Of a stretch of DNA of 64,000 nucleotides, positions 1-8,367 are shown in pieces; within the stretch, counting starts at the first letter, position 1; every line of letters begins with the position of its first letter. The translations under genes were made by a program, and so were the position numbers. This DNA is from Mesorhizobium plurifarium (GTDB lineage Bacteria > Pseudomonadota > Alphaproteobacteria > Rhizobiales > Rhizobiaceae). The notes beneath the pieces are model-generated. The model did not search any database and was not told where the DNA came from. It worked only from the letters and a program-made list of their open reading frames with translations. The stretch is from NCBI GenBank assembly GCA_000824785.1, contig CCNB01000004.1, positions 291,890 through 355,889 of the forward strand, in the 5' to 3' direction.

Positions 1-130
1 TCGGCAGGTCCGGATTGCCCATGCCAAGGTCGATGATGTCGGCGCCGCGCGAACGGGCGCTGGCCTTCAGCCGGTTGACCTGTTCGAACACGTAAGGCGG
101 AAGCCGGCGGACCTTGTGAAATTCTTCCAT
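1..130 (-). CDS. Class I/II PLP aminotransferase, N-terminal fragment
   Basis: Only the first 43 codons lie in the window; the rest continues past position 1. The start [17 protein letters not shown] followed by an [11 protein letters not shown] segment is the typical opening of the alanine/LL-diaminopimelate-type aminotransferases common in Rhizobiales. The GMGNPD part belongs to the N-terminal segment that shapes the active site in fold-type I transaminases. The PLP lysine is outside the window, so substrate choice (alanine, aspartate or diaminopimelate) cannot be judged. The start is the ATG whose complement is at 128-130. Confidence 0.8.
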   Translation of the reverse strand, partial: MEEFHKVRRLPPYVFEQVNRLKASARSRGADIIDLGMGNPDLP

Positions 131-177
131 TTCAGTTCCAGACGATCGATGGGGGCGCTTCGGCGCGCGATATAAAC

Positions 178-585
178 CTAATTGCAGTTAGGGTCGAGGG
201 TCGGGTCGCATTTGCCCTCGATCTGCTTCAGCGTGTCGTCGCCATGCGTCTTGGCAAGCGTCTTGAGCGCCGCGGAATTCGTCGGCGCCTTGACGCTGCC
301 GCCCTTGGCAGCCTGCGCCTGCTGCTCGGCCTTGAGCTGGGCGAGGTTCGCCGCGGTCTCCTCCTTGGTGAACTGCTTGGCGGCCACCTGCGGCGGGATG
401 TTGAGATTTGGATAGGAGCCGGTGTCCTTTGGGCCTTCGGTCAGGGCCGTCGGCGCCGCATTGTTCGGGCTGGTGCTTGTGCAGCCGCCGGCGGGCAGCA
501 GCACGCCGAGCAGCCCCGCCACGGCGGCCGTGCGGCAAATCGAACCCGGCCTGAGAAAAAAAGTCCCGCCAACATTAATCGTCAT
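178..585 (-). CDS. Small lipoprotein of unknown function
   Basis: This 135-residue protein has a hydrophobic N-terminus ending in the lipobox LPAGGC (Cys35), so it is probably lipid-anchored in the envelope. The mature part is Ala/Gln/Lys-rich with a likely helical stretch (roughly residues 70-95), and the C-terminus contains C-x5-NC, which could form a disulfide. The start ATG (583-585) has no clear Shine-Dalgarno sequence; an internal start closer to the hydrophobic stretch is possible. The gene is divergent from phaC and upstream of the aminotransferase on the same strand. I do not recognise a functional family. Confidence 0.7.
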   Translation of the reverse strand: MTINVGGTFFLRPGSICRTAAVAGLLGVLLPAGGCTSTSPNNAAPTALTEGPKDTGSYPNLNIPPQVAAKQFTKEETAANLAQLKAEQQAQAAKGGSVKAPTNSAALKTLAKTHGDDTLKQIEGKCDPTLDPNCN

Positions 586-682
586 ATTGTTTTCCTGGCA
601 GCCGGGTTACAGCGAATTGGACCCGGTCAGATGTCCCATGGTAATATGTCAAGAAAACGCTCCGGGAGGAACCCCGCGAACC

Positions 683-2518
683 ATGTCCAAAGCTCCCGAT
701 TCGGACAAAGCGGAAAATGGCGGACCTTCGGCCATCGAGCAATATCTGGTGAAGGATCCCGAGCGTTTTGCCCTGAACATGGCCCGCATGATCGAGCAGG
801 CCGGCAAGGCGGCTTCCGCCTGGACCGAACCGCGCGAAAAGGGCGAGGTGCGCGATCATGTCGCCGAACCGGTGGTCGACATGGTCAAGACCTTCTCAAA
901 ACTCTCGGAGTACTGGCTGGGCGATCCGCAACGCGCGCTCGAAGCCCAGACGCGGCTCTTCGCCGGCTATATGACGGTCTGGGCGAACGCCATCCAGAAG
1001 GTCAATCCCGCCGCCGAAGCGCCGCAGGACGCGGTTCAGCCTGAGCGCGGCGACAAGCGCTTCCAGGATCCGGAATGGGGCCGCAACGCCTTCTTCGATT
1101 TCCTCAAGCAGGCCTATCTCGTCACCTCGCGCTGGGCGAACGAGCTCGTCGAGCATGCCGAGGGCCTGGACGAGCACACCCGCCACAAGGCGAGCTTCTA
1201 CGTCAAGCAGGTGTCGAACGCGATCGCGCCGTCGAACTTCATCCTGACCAATCCAGAGCTGTTCCGCGAAACGGTCGCCTCGAATGGCGAAAACCTGGTG
1301 CGCGGCATGAAGATGCTGGCCGAGGACATCGCCGCCGGCCGCGGCGACCTGAAGCTGCGCCAGGCCGACTACACGCCTTTCGAAATCGGCAAGAACATCG
1401 CCACCACGCCCGGCAAGGTCATCGGCCGCAGCGATGTCGCCGAGATCATCCAATATGATCCGGCGACGGAAACCGTGCTGAAGCGGCCGCTGCTGATCTG
1501 CCCGCCATGGATCAACAAATTCTATATCCTCGACCTCAACCCGCAAAAGTCCTTCATCCGCTGGGCGATCGAGCAGGGCCACACGGTCTTCGTCATCTCC
1601 TGGATCAATCCGGACGAGCGCCACGGCGCCAAGGGCTGGGAGGCCTATATCCGCGAAGGCCTGCAATTCGGCCTCGACATGGTGGAGAGGGCGACCGGCG
1701 AAAAGGAGGTCAACGCCATCGGCTATTGCGTCGGCGGCACGCTCCTGGCTGCCGCGCTGGCGCTGCTGGCGCAGGAAGGCGACCACCGCATCAAATCTGC
1801 CACCTTCTTCACGACGCAGGTCGACTTCACCTATGCCGGCGACCTCAAGGTCTTCGTCGACGAGGACCAGGTCGCCGCCGTGGAGCGCTCGATGAGCGAA
1901 AAGGGCTATCTCGAAGGCACCAAGATGGCGACCGCCTTCAACATGCTGCGCTCGGGCGATCTGATCTGGCCCTATGTCGTCAACAATTACATGCGCGGCA
2001 AGGAGCCTCTGCCCTTCGACCTGCTCTACTGGAATTCCGACTCCACGCGCATGGCGGCGGCCAACCACTCCTTCTACCTGCGCAACTGCTATCTCGAAAA
2101 CAATCTCTCGCGCGGCACGATGGAGCTTGCCGGCCGCACCGTCTCGCTGGCCGACATCACCATCCCCGTCTACAACCTAGCCACGAAGGAAGACCACATC
2201 GCGCCGGCGCTTTCGGTGTTCCTGGGATCGCGGTTCTTCGGCGGCGACGTCGAATATGTGATGGCGGGTTCGGGTCATATCGCCGGCGTCGTCAACCCGC
2301 CCGCCGCCAAGAAGTACCAGTACTGGACCGGCGGCAAGCCGGTGGGCGACTTCAACGCGTGGCTTGCCGCCGCGCACGAGCACCAAGGCTCCTGGTGGAC
2401 GCACTGGCAGCACTGGATCGAGAACCAGGACAACATCCGCGTACCCGCCCGCAAACCCGGCAAGCGTATGAAAACCTTGGGGGATGCGCCGGGCACCTAC
2501 GTCAAGGTGCGTGTGTAA
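683..2518 (+). CDS. phaC: Class I poly(3-hydroxyalkanoate) synthase
   Basis: This 611-residue enzyme polymerises (R)-3-hydroxyacyl-CoA into PHB/PHA on carbon storage granules in the cytoplasm. It has the PhaC N-terminal domain followed by an alpha/beta hydrolase core. The lipase-like box GYCVGG carries the catalytic Cys349, and the rest of the triad is Asp504 (in KEDHIAP) and His532 (in SGHIAG). Length and motifs fit class I synthases, which work without PhaE. The start at 683 is preferred because GGGAGGA lies at 664-670 and the family begins close to here; an open frame continues upstream to 422 without similarity. No phaA, phaB or phasin gene is in the window. Confidence 0.95.
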   Translation: MSKAPDSDKAENGGPSAIEQYLVKDPERFALNMARMIEQAGKAASAWTEPREKGEVRDHVAEPVVDMVKTFSKLSEYWLGDPQRALEAQTRLFAGYMTVWANAIQKVNPAAEAPQDAVQPERGDKRFQDPEWGRNAFFDFLKQAYLVTSRWANELVEHAEGLDEHTRHKASFYVKQVSNAIAPSNFILTNPELFRETVASNGENLVRGMKMLAEDIAAGRGDLKLRQADYTPFEIGKNIATTPGKVIGRSDVAEIIQYDPATETVLKRPLLICPPWINKFYILDLNPQKSFIRWAIEQGHTVFVISWINPDERHGAKGWEAYIREGLQFGLDMVERATGEKEVNAIGYCVGGTLLAAALALLAQEGDHRIKSATFFTTQVDFTYAGDLKVFVDEDQVAAVERSMSEKGYLEGTKMATAFNMLRSGDLIWPYVVNNYMRGKEPLPFDLLYWNSDSTRMAAANHSFYLRNCYLENNLSRGTMELAGRTVSLADITIPVYNLATKEDHIAPALSVFLGSRFFGGDVEYVMAGSGHIAGVVNPPAAKKYQYWTGGKPVGDFNAWLAAAHEHQGSWWTHWQHWIENQDNIRVPARKPGKRMKTLGDAPGTYVKVRV

Positions 2519-2739
2519 CGGTCTGTAATGTCTGGTGAGTTGACGGGCCGCCAAAACAGGGCGAAATGGTGGCGTCAATCGTTTCACGGCCTCAAATCAC
2601 CTTCCGACGCAGAATAATTCCGAGGCTTGCAGATTCGACACATATCCCGTTTCCGGTTGGGAACAGGAGGGTTATCGCGGCGCGGTGCTGGAGTGGCGCG
2701 GCGATGACGGACCGACCGGATACCGAGGGGGAATTTATT

Positions 2740-4017
2740 TTGAAATCAGCAGGTTGGCGTCTTGCACGAAGGGAAGGTCGCAGCATAGCGGCAGCGCTTT
2801 TCTCCGTGCTGCTGGCCTCCTGCACCTCGACCGGCGACCCGACGATGTCGGTCGTTTCGCCCTCCTACAATTCAACCGCGACCGAAATGAGCGCGACATC
2901 CGGCGCCAAGACCGCGACCGCGGCCGATTCGTCGCTGCAGGCTTCGGCGCCGGCCGAAGCCGGGTCGACCGTGATGAGCGAGGGCGATACGCCTTTGCCC
3001 GAGAAGGTCGCCTATGTGCCGGAGACACGGCCGCAAGCCGCCGCCTTCCCGGCGGTTTCCGTGCCGGCAGGCTCCGCCGCGATTGCCGGCAGCACGCCGC
3101 AACCGCTGGTTCAGCAGGCGCAAACGGCGGAGCAGACGCAAACCGTTGCCCAGCAGGTCGCCGCCGGCGATGCCGCCGCCATTGCCTCAAAGGCCCAGGC
3201 GACCACGCAGGCCATGAGCAACGGTGTCTATGTCACCGCGGGCGAGCCGGCGCAGCCGCAGATCGCCGCGCCGAAGAAGAGCCTGTTTGCCTCGCTGTTC
3301 AGCACCACGCCGGCTTCGGCGGCGCCCGCGCCGCTGGTCAACAATGCGCGCTCCGGCGACCAGACCGCGGCCCAAGCCAAGACCGCTACCGCCGCGCCGG
3401 CTCCCGCCAAGCCGATCGTTGAGCTGGCCTCTGCGACGCCGGCCGCAAAACCGGTGCAGCTCGCCTCGCTGGACGACCCGAGCTATCACATCACCGGTGC
3501 CGATGCCCTTCCGGGCGTACGCCAGACCGCGCTGTTCGAGATCAAGCGCAAGTCCGGTATCGACGACGAGAGTGACGTCGACCTCAACGAGGATGAAGGC
3601 GGCGGTTCCTACCAGGTGGCCTCGGCCGCCGGCATGGCGAGACTCGCGCCCAACGGTCTCCTGAAGCAGAACGAAAGCGTCGACGTCGCCTGCCTCAAGC
3701 CCTCGCTGGTGCGGGTGCTGAAGACGATCGAGGGTCATTTCGGCCGCAAGATGGTCGTCACCTCCGGCTACCGCGATCCCTCGCGCAACCGCCGCGCCAA
3801 CGGCGCCAAGAACTCGCTGCACATGTACTGCGCCGCCGCCGACATCCAGGTCCCCGGCGTGTCGAAGTGGGAGTTGGCGAACTACGTCCGCACGATGCCG
3901 GGCCGCGGCGGCGTCGGCACCTACTGCCACACCGAATCCGTCCATGTCGACGTCGGCCCCGAGCGCGACTGGAACTGGCGCTGCCGTCGCCGCAGCGGCG
4001 GTGGCGAGGACGGCTGA
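2740..4017 (+). CDS. Lipoprotein with C-terminal peptidase M15A (D,D-carboxypeptidase-like) domain
   Basis: The protein has 425 residues when started at TTG 2740, which follows a strong GAGGGGG (2725-2731). That start gives a signal peptide with lipobox LLASC. An ATG at 2704 is in frame but lacks a ribosome site. After the lipobox comes about 250 residues of low-complexity Ala/Pro/Thr sequence, likely a spacer to reach peptidoglycan. The C-terminal domain (about residues 310-420) has the M15A zinc site: His361 and Asp368 in SLHMYCAAAD, and His402 in SVHVDVG. It probably trims peptidoglycan peptides in the periplasm. Relatives are annotated as YcbK/DUF882-type or VanY-like peptidases. Cys residues in VACLK, MYCAA and TYCH may form a disulfide. 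Confidence 0.88.
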   Translation: MKSAGWRLARREGRSIAAALFSVLLASCTSTGDPTMSVVSPSYNSTATEMSATSGAKTATAADSSLQASAPAEAGSTVMSEGDTPLPEKVAYVPETRPQAAAFPAVSVPAGSAAIAGSTPQPLVQQAQTAEQTQTVAQQVAAGDAAAIASKAQATTQAMSNGVYVTAGEPAQPQIAAPKKSLFASLFSTTPASAAPAPLVNNARSGDQTAAQAKTATAAPAPAKPIVELASATPAAKPVQLASLDDPSYHITGADALPGVRQTALFEIKRKSGIDDESDVDLNEDEGGGSYQVASAAGMARLAPNGLLKQNESVDVACLKPSLVRVLKTIEGHFGRKMVVTSGYRDPSRNRRANGAKNSLHMYCAAADIQVPGVSKWELANYVRTMPGRGGVGTYCHTESVHVDVGPERDWNWRCRRRSGGGEDG

Positions 4018-4170
4018 GGCTGCCTGCCTTCGGCCGCCTCCGCACGCTCGCAACGCACTTTTCTCGTCCAAAGCAGCACGTTTCACGGCGCCGTGAAAAA
4101 AGTTGTCGCATGTGGCGGCGGATGGGTTGCCGGCTGGCAACAACGCAATTATAAGCCGCTTCGTCTGAGC

Positions 4171-4245
4171 GCGCCCATCGTCTAGCGGTTAGGACACCGC
4201 CCTTTCACGGCGGTAACAGGGGTTCGATTCCCCTTGGGCGTACCA
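4171..4245 (+). tRNA. tRNA-Glu (anticodon TTC)
   Basis: A full cloverleaf can be drawn. The acceptor stem GCGCCCA pairs with TGGGCGT (the first pair is G-U), the anticodon stem CCGCC/GGCGG holds loop CTTTCAC with TTC at 4204-4206, and the T arm contains GGTTCGATTCC. The CCA end is encoded at 4243-4245. Confidence 0.97.
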
Positions 4246-4383
4246 GACCTGTCTTCCCTGAACACCTGCAAATCCGGCACCTCGCGCTCCCCGGGCCGAA
4301 ACGCGTCGTTAACGGCGTTGTCGGGTGACGCATGTTGGCGGCAATCGGACGGTGTAGAGTTCTGCCTCGCCATGGAGGCGCGG

Positions 4384-4635
4384 ATGAACCTGCTTCGGAC
4401 AGCTCTCTTATGCGCGGTGATGACCGGCCTGGGCGGGCTGCAGCCCGTCCTCGCCGAGGATCAGCCTGCCCAGTCGAACGGCGACGCGTCGCAACAGCTG
4501 CCGCCCATTCACTGTGAGGGACAGAATTGCCTGCCGCCGAGGAACGACCCCGCTTTGGAGTGCAAGGGGCAGGATTGCACACCGGCCCCGGCGACCGACC
4601 AGCCGACGGGCCCGGAGATCAAGAAGGTCAAGTGA
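4384..4635 (+). CDS. Small exported protein with paired C-x-G-Q-x-C motifs
   Basis: This 83-residue protein has a signal peptide ending near VLAEDQ (about residues 1-24), so it is probably periplasmic. The mature part carries two copies of a short cysteine motif, CEGQNC and CKGQDC, separated by about 15 residues within a Pro-rich sequence; they could bind metal or form disulfides. The start at 4384 is preferred over an upstream ATG at 4372 because GGAGG lies just before it. It is not a family I recognise. Confidence 0.6.
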   Translation: MNLLRTALLCAVMTGLGGLQPVLAEDQPAQSNGDASQQLPPIHCEGQNCLPPRNDPALECKGQDCTPAPATDQPTGPEIKKVK

Positions 4636-4742
4636 GCGGCAGCGGGCGCTGTGGCGAACGGCATGCCGTTGATCGAGCCAGCGCGGGTTGACGATCGGAA
4701 AAAGGCAGCGGCCGTCCCGCTGGGAGAACCGGCGAGCGCTGA

Positions 4743-5036
4743 TCAATCCGGAACCATCGGCGCCGGCTCTTCGCACCGATAGACCATGCACTGACCGTCA
4801 CGGGTCGGGACATAGTCGACCATCGGCACGTAGGGTGCATCGCACTCATTGCCGAACTGGCGGACATAGCGCTCATACGTGTTCGCCCCCGTGGTCAGCA
4901 CCACCGCGTGCCGGCTCTGAATCAGCGCCTGGGTCTCAGCGCAGGTCATTGTGCGTGTGTCGGGCCGCGCATCGGCGAAATTTGTGGCGGCAACGATCAT
5001 CGCTGCCGCGCAAAACGCAATCTTGCCTGTGGGCAT
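4743..5036 (-). CDS. Small periplasmic protein of unknown function
   Basis: The 97-residue product has a signal peptide (MPTGKIAFC through FADA). The mature part has four cysteines (TMTCAETQ, NECDAP, GQCMVYRCEEP), suggesting two disulfides. The segment TMTCAETQALIQSRHAVVLTTG resembles small conserved hypothetical proteins of Rhizobiales. The start at 5036 is chosen because AAGGA precedes it; an in-frame start at 5069 would add 11 residues before the signal peptide. It stands alone between convergent neighbours. Confidence 0.65.
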   Translation of the reverse strand: MPTGKIAFCAAAMIVAATNFADARPDTRTMTCAETQALIQSRHAVVLTTGANTYERYVRQFGNECDAPYVPMVDYVPTRDGQCMVYRCEEPAPMVPD

Positions 5037-5197
5037 GGTGGCATCCTTACAAAAACATCGGATCGCCAAATTCGCATCTCGCGATGCCGCTCCGCAACGG
5101 TGGCGCGGTCACGATGCAGCGAGCAAAACCTTGAAAAAGCAGTTGAAAGCCCGCGCCAAAGGCCTGGAATTGCCCGAGGACGAAACAATGTCCGACG

Positions 5198-6442
5198 TCA
5201 GGCTGTTGCAAACACCACCGTCTGCATCAGCCCTCCTCCCGGCCTGTTCTCCAGCGTGATCGTCCCGCCGTAGCGTTCGATGATCTCCTTGGCGATCGCA
5301 AGCCCCAGCCCCGCGCCCGGGATGAATTGCGTGCGCGCCGGATCGACCCGGAAGAACGGCTCGAAGGCCTTGTTCAGGAGGTCCGGCGGAATGCCCGAGC
5401 CGCGGTCGGCGATGGTGAGGACCGCCTGGCCGCCCCGCCTCGCAAGCGCGACGGTGCAGCTCTTGCCATGCGTGGCGGCGTTGACGATCAGGTTGCGCAG
5501 CGCCCGGCGCAAGCCAAGCGCGCCGGCTTTGACCGACACATGATCGAGATGGTCGATCGTCACCGCATGGCCGAGCGAGACCATCTCGACCTCGATATCG
5601 CGGACCAGCCGGTCCAGTTCCACCGGCTCGACCGCGTCCTGATTGACCTCCTCGCGCACCAGGCGGATGGCGCTGTCGGCGATGCGGTCGAGCTCGTCGA
5701 GGTCGCTCAGCCATTTCTCGCGATCCTCCTCGAGGAACTCGGCCCTGAGCCGCATCCTGGTCATCGGCGTCCTGAGATCGTGGCCGGCGGCAGCCACCAG
5801 CCGCATGCGGCTTTCCATCGCCGTCCTCAATCTTGCCGACAGCTCGTTGAGCGCATGGGCGGTTGCCCTCACCTCGGCCGAGCCTTTTTCCGGCAAGGTC
5901 GCCAGCACCCCGTCCGATCCGATCTTGCTGACGGCGGCTTCGAGCATTTCCAGCGGCCGCACCAGCACGCCGGTGAAGTAGATCGACACCGGGGTGGCCC
6001 CTAGCACGATCAGCACCATCCAGCCTGCGAGCCCGTACCAGACATCGCGCGGCGGACCGAAATCGGGCACGTCGACGATCATCCAGCGATGGTCGGGCAG
6101 CTCGACGGAAGCGACCATTCCCGGCCTGCCGGCATTTCGGCTGACCACGGCCGAAAGATCCAGCCCGTTGTGGTGCAGGATCTCGTTCAGCACTTTTGTG
6201 TGCTTGCGGTCCTCGAAGCCGTCTGCCGGGCGATCCTTCACGATGACGGGCGCATCGCTTGTGTTCGGCGCGCGGCCGGGAACCAATTGCACCATATACT
6301 GAATCTGGTGGGCGAGCGGACCCATGATCAGTTCCGGCGACGGCCCGCCGAGCACCTTCACCGCGACGAAGGTGGCGAGCCCGACCACGCCCAGGATCGA
6401 CACGACCAGAAGGATGATCAGCCGCCGGCGCAGCGAGGTCAT
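5198..6442 (-). CDS. Sensor histidine kinase
   Basis: This 414-residue membrane kinase has TM1 at about residues 8-28, a periplasmic sensor region of about 105 residues, TM2 at about 136-157, a HAMP region, a HisKA domain with the phospho-acceptor His221 (in AGHDLRTP), and an ATPase domain with N box NLIVNAATHG (317-326), G1 DRGSG and G2 GAGLGLA. All catalytic motifs are intact. Its start overlaps the stop of the response regulator by four bases, so the two are translationally coupled. Nearby genes (a Spy-like protein and RND efflux pumps) suggest it senses envelope stress or toxic compounds; the ligand cannot be read from the sequence. Confidence 0.93.
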   Translation of the reverse strand: MTSLRRRLIILLVVSILGVVGLATFVAVKVLGGPSPELIMGPLAHQIQYMVQLVPGRAPNTSDAPVIVKDRPADGFEDRKHTKVLNEILHHNGLDLSAVVSRNAGRPGMVASVELPDHRWMIVDVPDFGPPRDVWYGLAGWMVLIVLGATPVSIYFTGVLVRPLEMLEAAVSKIGSDGVLATLPEKGSAEVRATAHALNELSARLRTAMESRMRLVAAAGHDLRTPMTRMRLRAEFLEEDREKWLSDLDELDRIADSAIRLVREEVNQDAVEPVELDRLVRDIEVEMVSLGHAVTIDHLDHVSVKAGALGLRRALRNLIVNAATHGKSCTVALARRGGQAVLTIADRGSGIPPDLLNKAFEPFFRVDPARTQFIPGAGLGLAIAKEIIERYGGTITLENRPGGGLMQTVVFATA

Positions 6443-7164
6443 GCCCCGGTCTCCGCCGTCTCGACGCGCGCGGTCAGTTGATAGCCGCCATTGCGCACGG
6501 TCTTGAACAGATTCTCCTCGCCCGCTTCGGCGAACTTCCGGCGCAGCCGGCTCATCAGCACGTCGACGGACCGGTCGAGCGGCTCGCGCTCGCGCCCCTG
6601 CGTCAGGTCGAGCAGCTGCTCGCGCGACAAGAGCCGGCCCGGCCGGTCGAGAAAGACCTGCAGCAGGTCGAACTCGGCGCCGGTAAGGTCGATCAGGGCG
6701 CCGTCGGCGTCCATCACCTTGCGCGTGTCCGGCTCAAGCCTGTAGCCGGCGAAATGATAGACGCGGACCTTGGGCGGGGCGGCTTCGTCCGGCGCCGAAC
6801 GCCTGAGCACCGCCCGGATGCGAGCCGAGAGCTCGCGCGGATTGAAAGGCTTGCCAAGATAGTCGTCGGCGCCGAGCTCCAGCCCGATGATGCGGTCGAC
6901 ATCTTCCTTCAGCGCCGTCAGCAGGATGACGGGGATGTGCGGCTTGCGGTCCCGTAGGCTCCGGCAGATGTCGAGACCGGAGCCGTCGGGCAGCATGACG
7001 TCGAGCACGATGAGATCGAACTGGCCTGAACCGAGCCTCTGCTCGCATTCGCGCCGGTCCGCCGCCACCGACACGCGAAATCCCTGCCCGTCGAGATAGC
7101 GCCCGAGCAGCGTCCTGATCTCGCGGTCGTCGTCGACGACAAGGATGTGGGATTGTGCCTGCAT
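6439..7164 (-). CDS. OmpR/PhoB-family response regulator
   Basis: The 241-residue protein has an N-terminal receiver domain and a C-terminal winged-helix DNA-binding domain. The receiver contains acidic pocket residues Asp11-Asp12 in VVDDDRE, phospho-acceptor Asp55 in VLDVMLPDGSG, Thr83 and Lys105 in LGKPF. The effector part includes LTGAEFDLL and a DVLMSRLRRKF-type recognition region. It is first in the operon with the kinase. The start ATG (7162-7164) directly precedes the receiver domain; an in-frame open reading continues upstream but without domain similarity. It is likely to control the divergent Spy-like gene and possibly the efflux operon. Confidence 0.94.
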   Translation of the reverse strand: MQAQSHILVVDDDREIRTLLGRYLDGQGFRVSVAADRRECEQRLGSGQFDLIVLDVMLPDGSGLDICRSLRDRKPHIPVILLTALKEDVDRIIGLELGADDYLGKPFNPRELSARIRAVLRRSAPDEAAPPKVRVYHFAGYRLEPDTRKVMDADGALIDLTGAEFDLLQVFLDRPGRLLSREQLLDLTQGREREPLDRSVDVLMSRLRRKFAEAGEENLFKTVRNGGYQLTARVETAETGA

Positions 7165-7235
7165 TCTTAGCCCGCTTGCCTGTTTGTTCGTGATTATAGG
7201 GAGCGACGCCGCCGAGCGGCATGGAAAATTGCAAC

Positions 7236-7300
7236 GGAACGTTTCCGCAAAGCCGCTGGAAACATTCGGAAACAAATCTCCTTTTTCCGGAAACCTTCGG
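7236..7300. promoter_or_regulatory. Cluster of GGAAAC repeats in the divergent promoter region
   Basis: The gap between the response regulator and the Spy-like gene holds direct repeats GGAAACATTCGG (7258-7269) and GGAAACCTTCGG (7289-7300), whose starts are 31 bp apart or about three helical turns. Another GGAAAC lies at 7268-7273 and an inverted-repeat-like GGAACGTTTCCG at 7236-7247. OmpR-family regulators bind direct repeats, so this is a good candidate operator for the adjacent regulator. The assignment is inference. Confidence 0.45.
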
Positions 7301-7377
7301 CAATGCGCCGAAGCAATGCGGCAAAAGAGGCTTCCTATCCTCCCCGGCATCCGAAGCATGCAGGAAAGGATCATGTC

Positions 7378-8058
7378 ATGCGAAGCAGACTTCTGGCGCT
7401 CGGCCTCTTCTCGGCCGCCGCCATCCACCCCGTATTCGCCGCGCAGCCGGAGCCTAGCGCAGCCCCCGGGGACGAACCGCCGGCAATCGGCCGGCAGGAT
7501 GACGCGGGTCCCGACTCCGGCCCCGGCCCGATGCCGTGGCACGGCCAGCGTTGGGCGATGCGGCACGGCCCCGAGGACTTCGGTCCGCGCCGCATGGGTC
7601 CGCCGCCGGAATTCCTTGCCGCCCGGCTTGCGGCGCTCGAAACCCGGATCGGCATCCGCTCCGAACAGCTCGACGCCTGGCGCGACTACACCAGCGCGCT
7701 GCAAGCGGTGCTGGCGCCGCCGCCGCGGCCCGATTTCGGCCCACCCGGCCGGGGGCCCGACGATGCTGTCGGCGGCAAGCCGGATCAGGCAAAGCGCGAT
7801 CCGTTCGCCTTCCAGGAAAAGCTGGCCGACGAGGTGACCAAGCGCGCCGCCTCGGCCGCCAAGCTCAAGGACGCCATCACCGTGCTTCGGGCCAAGCTGA
7901 CGCCCGAACAGCTCGAAATACTCGCTTCGGCGGATCGGCCGCACGGCCCGCCCCCCGGTCCATGGGGTGATCCGCCGGACGCAGCCGGCCCCGGAGGTCT
8001 GCCTGATCACGGCGGACAGCTCCCTCCACCCCTACCCCGGAGTGGCGAGCAACTCTAA
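7378..8058 (+). CDS. Spy/CpxP-like periplasmic protein
   Basis: The 226-residue product begins with a signal peptide cleaved near FAAQP. The mature protein is Pro-rich, with an Arg/Met/His-containing stretch and a helical half (about residues 80-190) that ends with an LTPEQLE motif typical of LTxxQ proteins (Spy, CpxP). Such proteins act as periplasmic chaperones or stress sensors. The start at 7378 follows GGAAAGGA. The long Pro/Gly-rich C-terminus is unusual. The gene is divergent from the two-component regulator and upstream of the efflux genes, which fits an envelope-stress regulon. Family membership rests on the motif and context. Confidence 0.75.
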   Translation: MRSRLLALGLFSAAAIHPVFAAQPEPSAAPGDEPPAIGRQDDAGPDSGPGPMPWHGQRWAMRHGPEDFGPRRMGPPPEFLAARLAALETRIGIRSEQLDAWRDYTSALQAVLAPPPRPDFGPPGRGPDDAVGGKPDQAKRDPFAFQEKLADEVTKRAASAAKLKDAITVLRAKLTPEQLEILASADRPHGPPPGPWGDPPDAAGPGGLPDHGGQLPPPLPRSGEQL

Positions 8059-8067
8059 CCGGCTGCA

Positions 8068-8107
8068 CCGGCCGGCCCTCTGACCCACCCGTTCAAGGGC
8101 CGGCCGG
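8068..8107 (+). terminator. Hairpin terminator after the Spy-like gene
   Basis: A perfect 12-bp stem is formed by CCGGCCGGCCCT (8068-8079) and AGGGCCGGCCGG (8096-8107), starting ten bases after the stop codon. The downstream tract CTCCTCTTTC is only moderately T-rich, so termination may be partial and could let some transcripts reach the efflux operon. Confidence 0.6.
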
Positions 8108-8160
8108 CTCCTCTTTCAACCGAACGATGCGTCGAGCTGCCGCCAGGCCGCCCGACGCGA

Positions 8161-8367
8161 ATGGAGAGCACCATGTGGGAAGCGCTCATGATGCTGCGCC
8201 TCATCGTGTCTGTCGCTCCGGGCTTGCCGGTCGGCCGGCGCGCGCCGCAGCCAGCGATCGCGCCCGTCCAAACCGGAGACGCGATCCGGTTGAACTTCGC
8301 GGCCTTTCGGCTGTCGCTCCCGAGCGCCTCGACCAACGTCAAAAACGATGACCGCAAAATTGCGTAA
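8161..8367 (+). CDS. Doubtful short ORF upstream of the efflux operon
   Basis: A 68-codon frame (internal ATG at 8173) runs from after the terminator and overlaps the adaptor start by 20 bases. It matches no family I know. The adaptor gene itself has a weak ribosome site, so this frame could serve as a leader that couples translation. Equally it may be non-coding. Confidence 0.25.
   Translation: MESTMWEALMMLRLIVSVAPGLPVGRRAPQPAIAPVQTGDAIRLNFAAFRLSLPSASTNVKNDDRKIA

Noticed and set aside
244..1044. Plus-strand frame overlapping the lipoprotein and the phaC start
   Set aside because: It overlaps two supported genes and shows only high-GC shadow composition.
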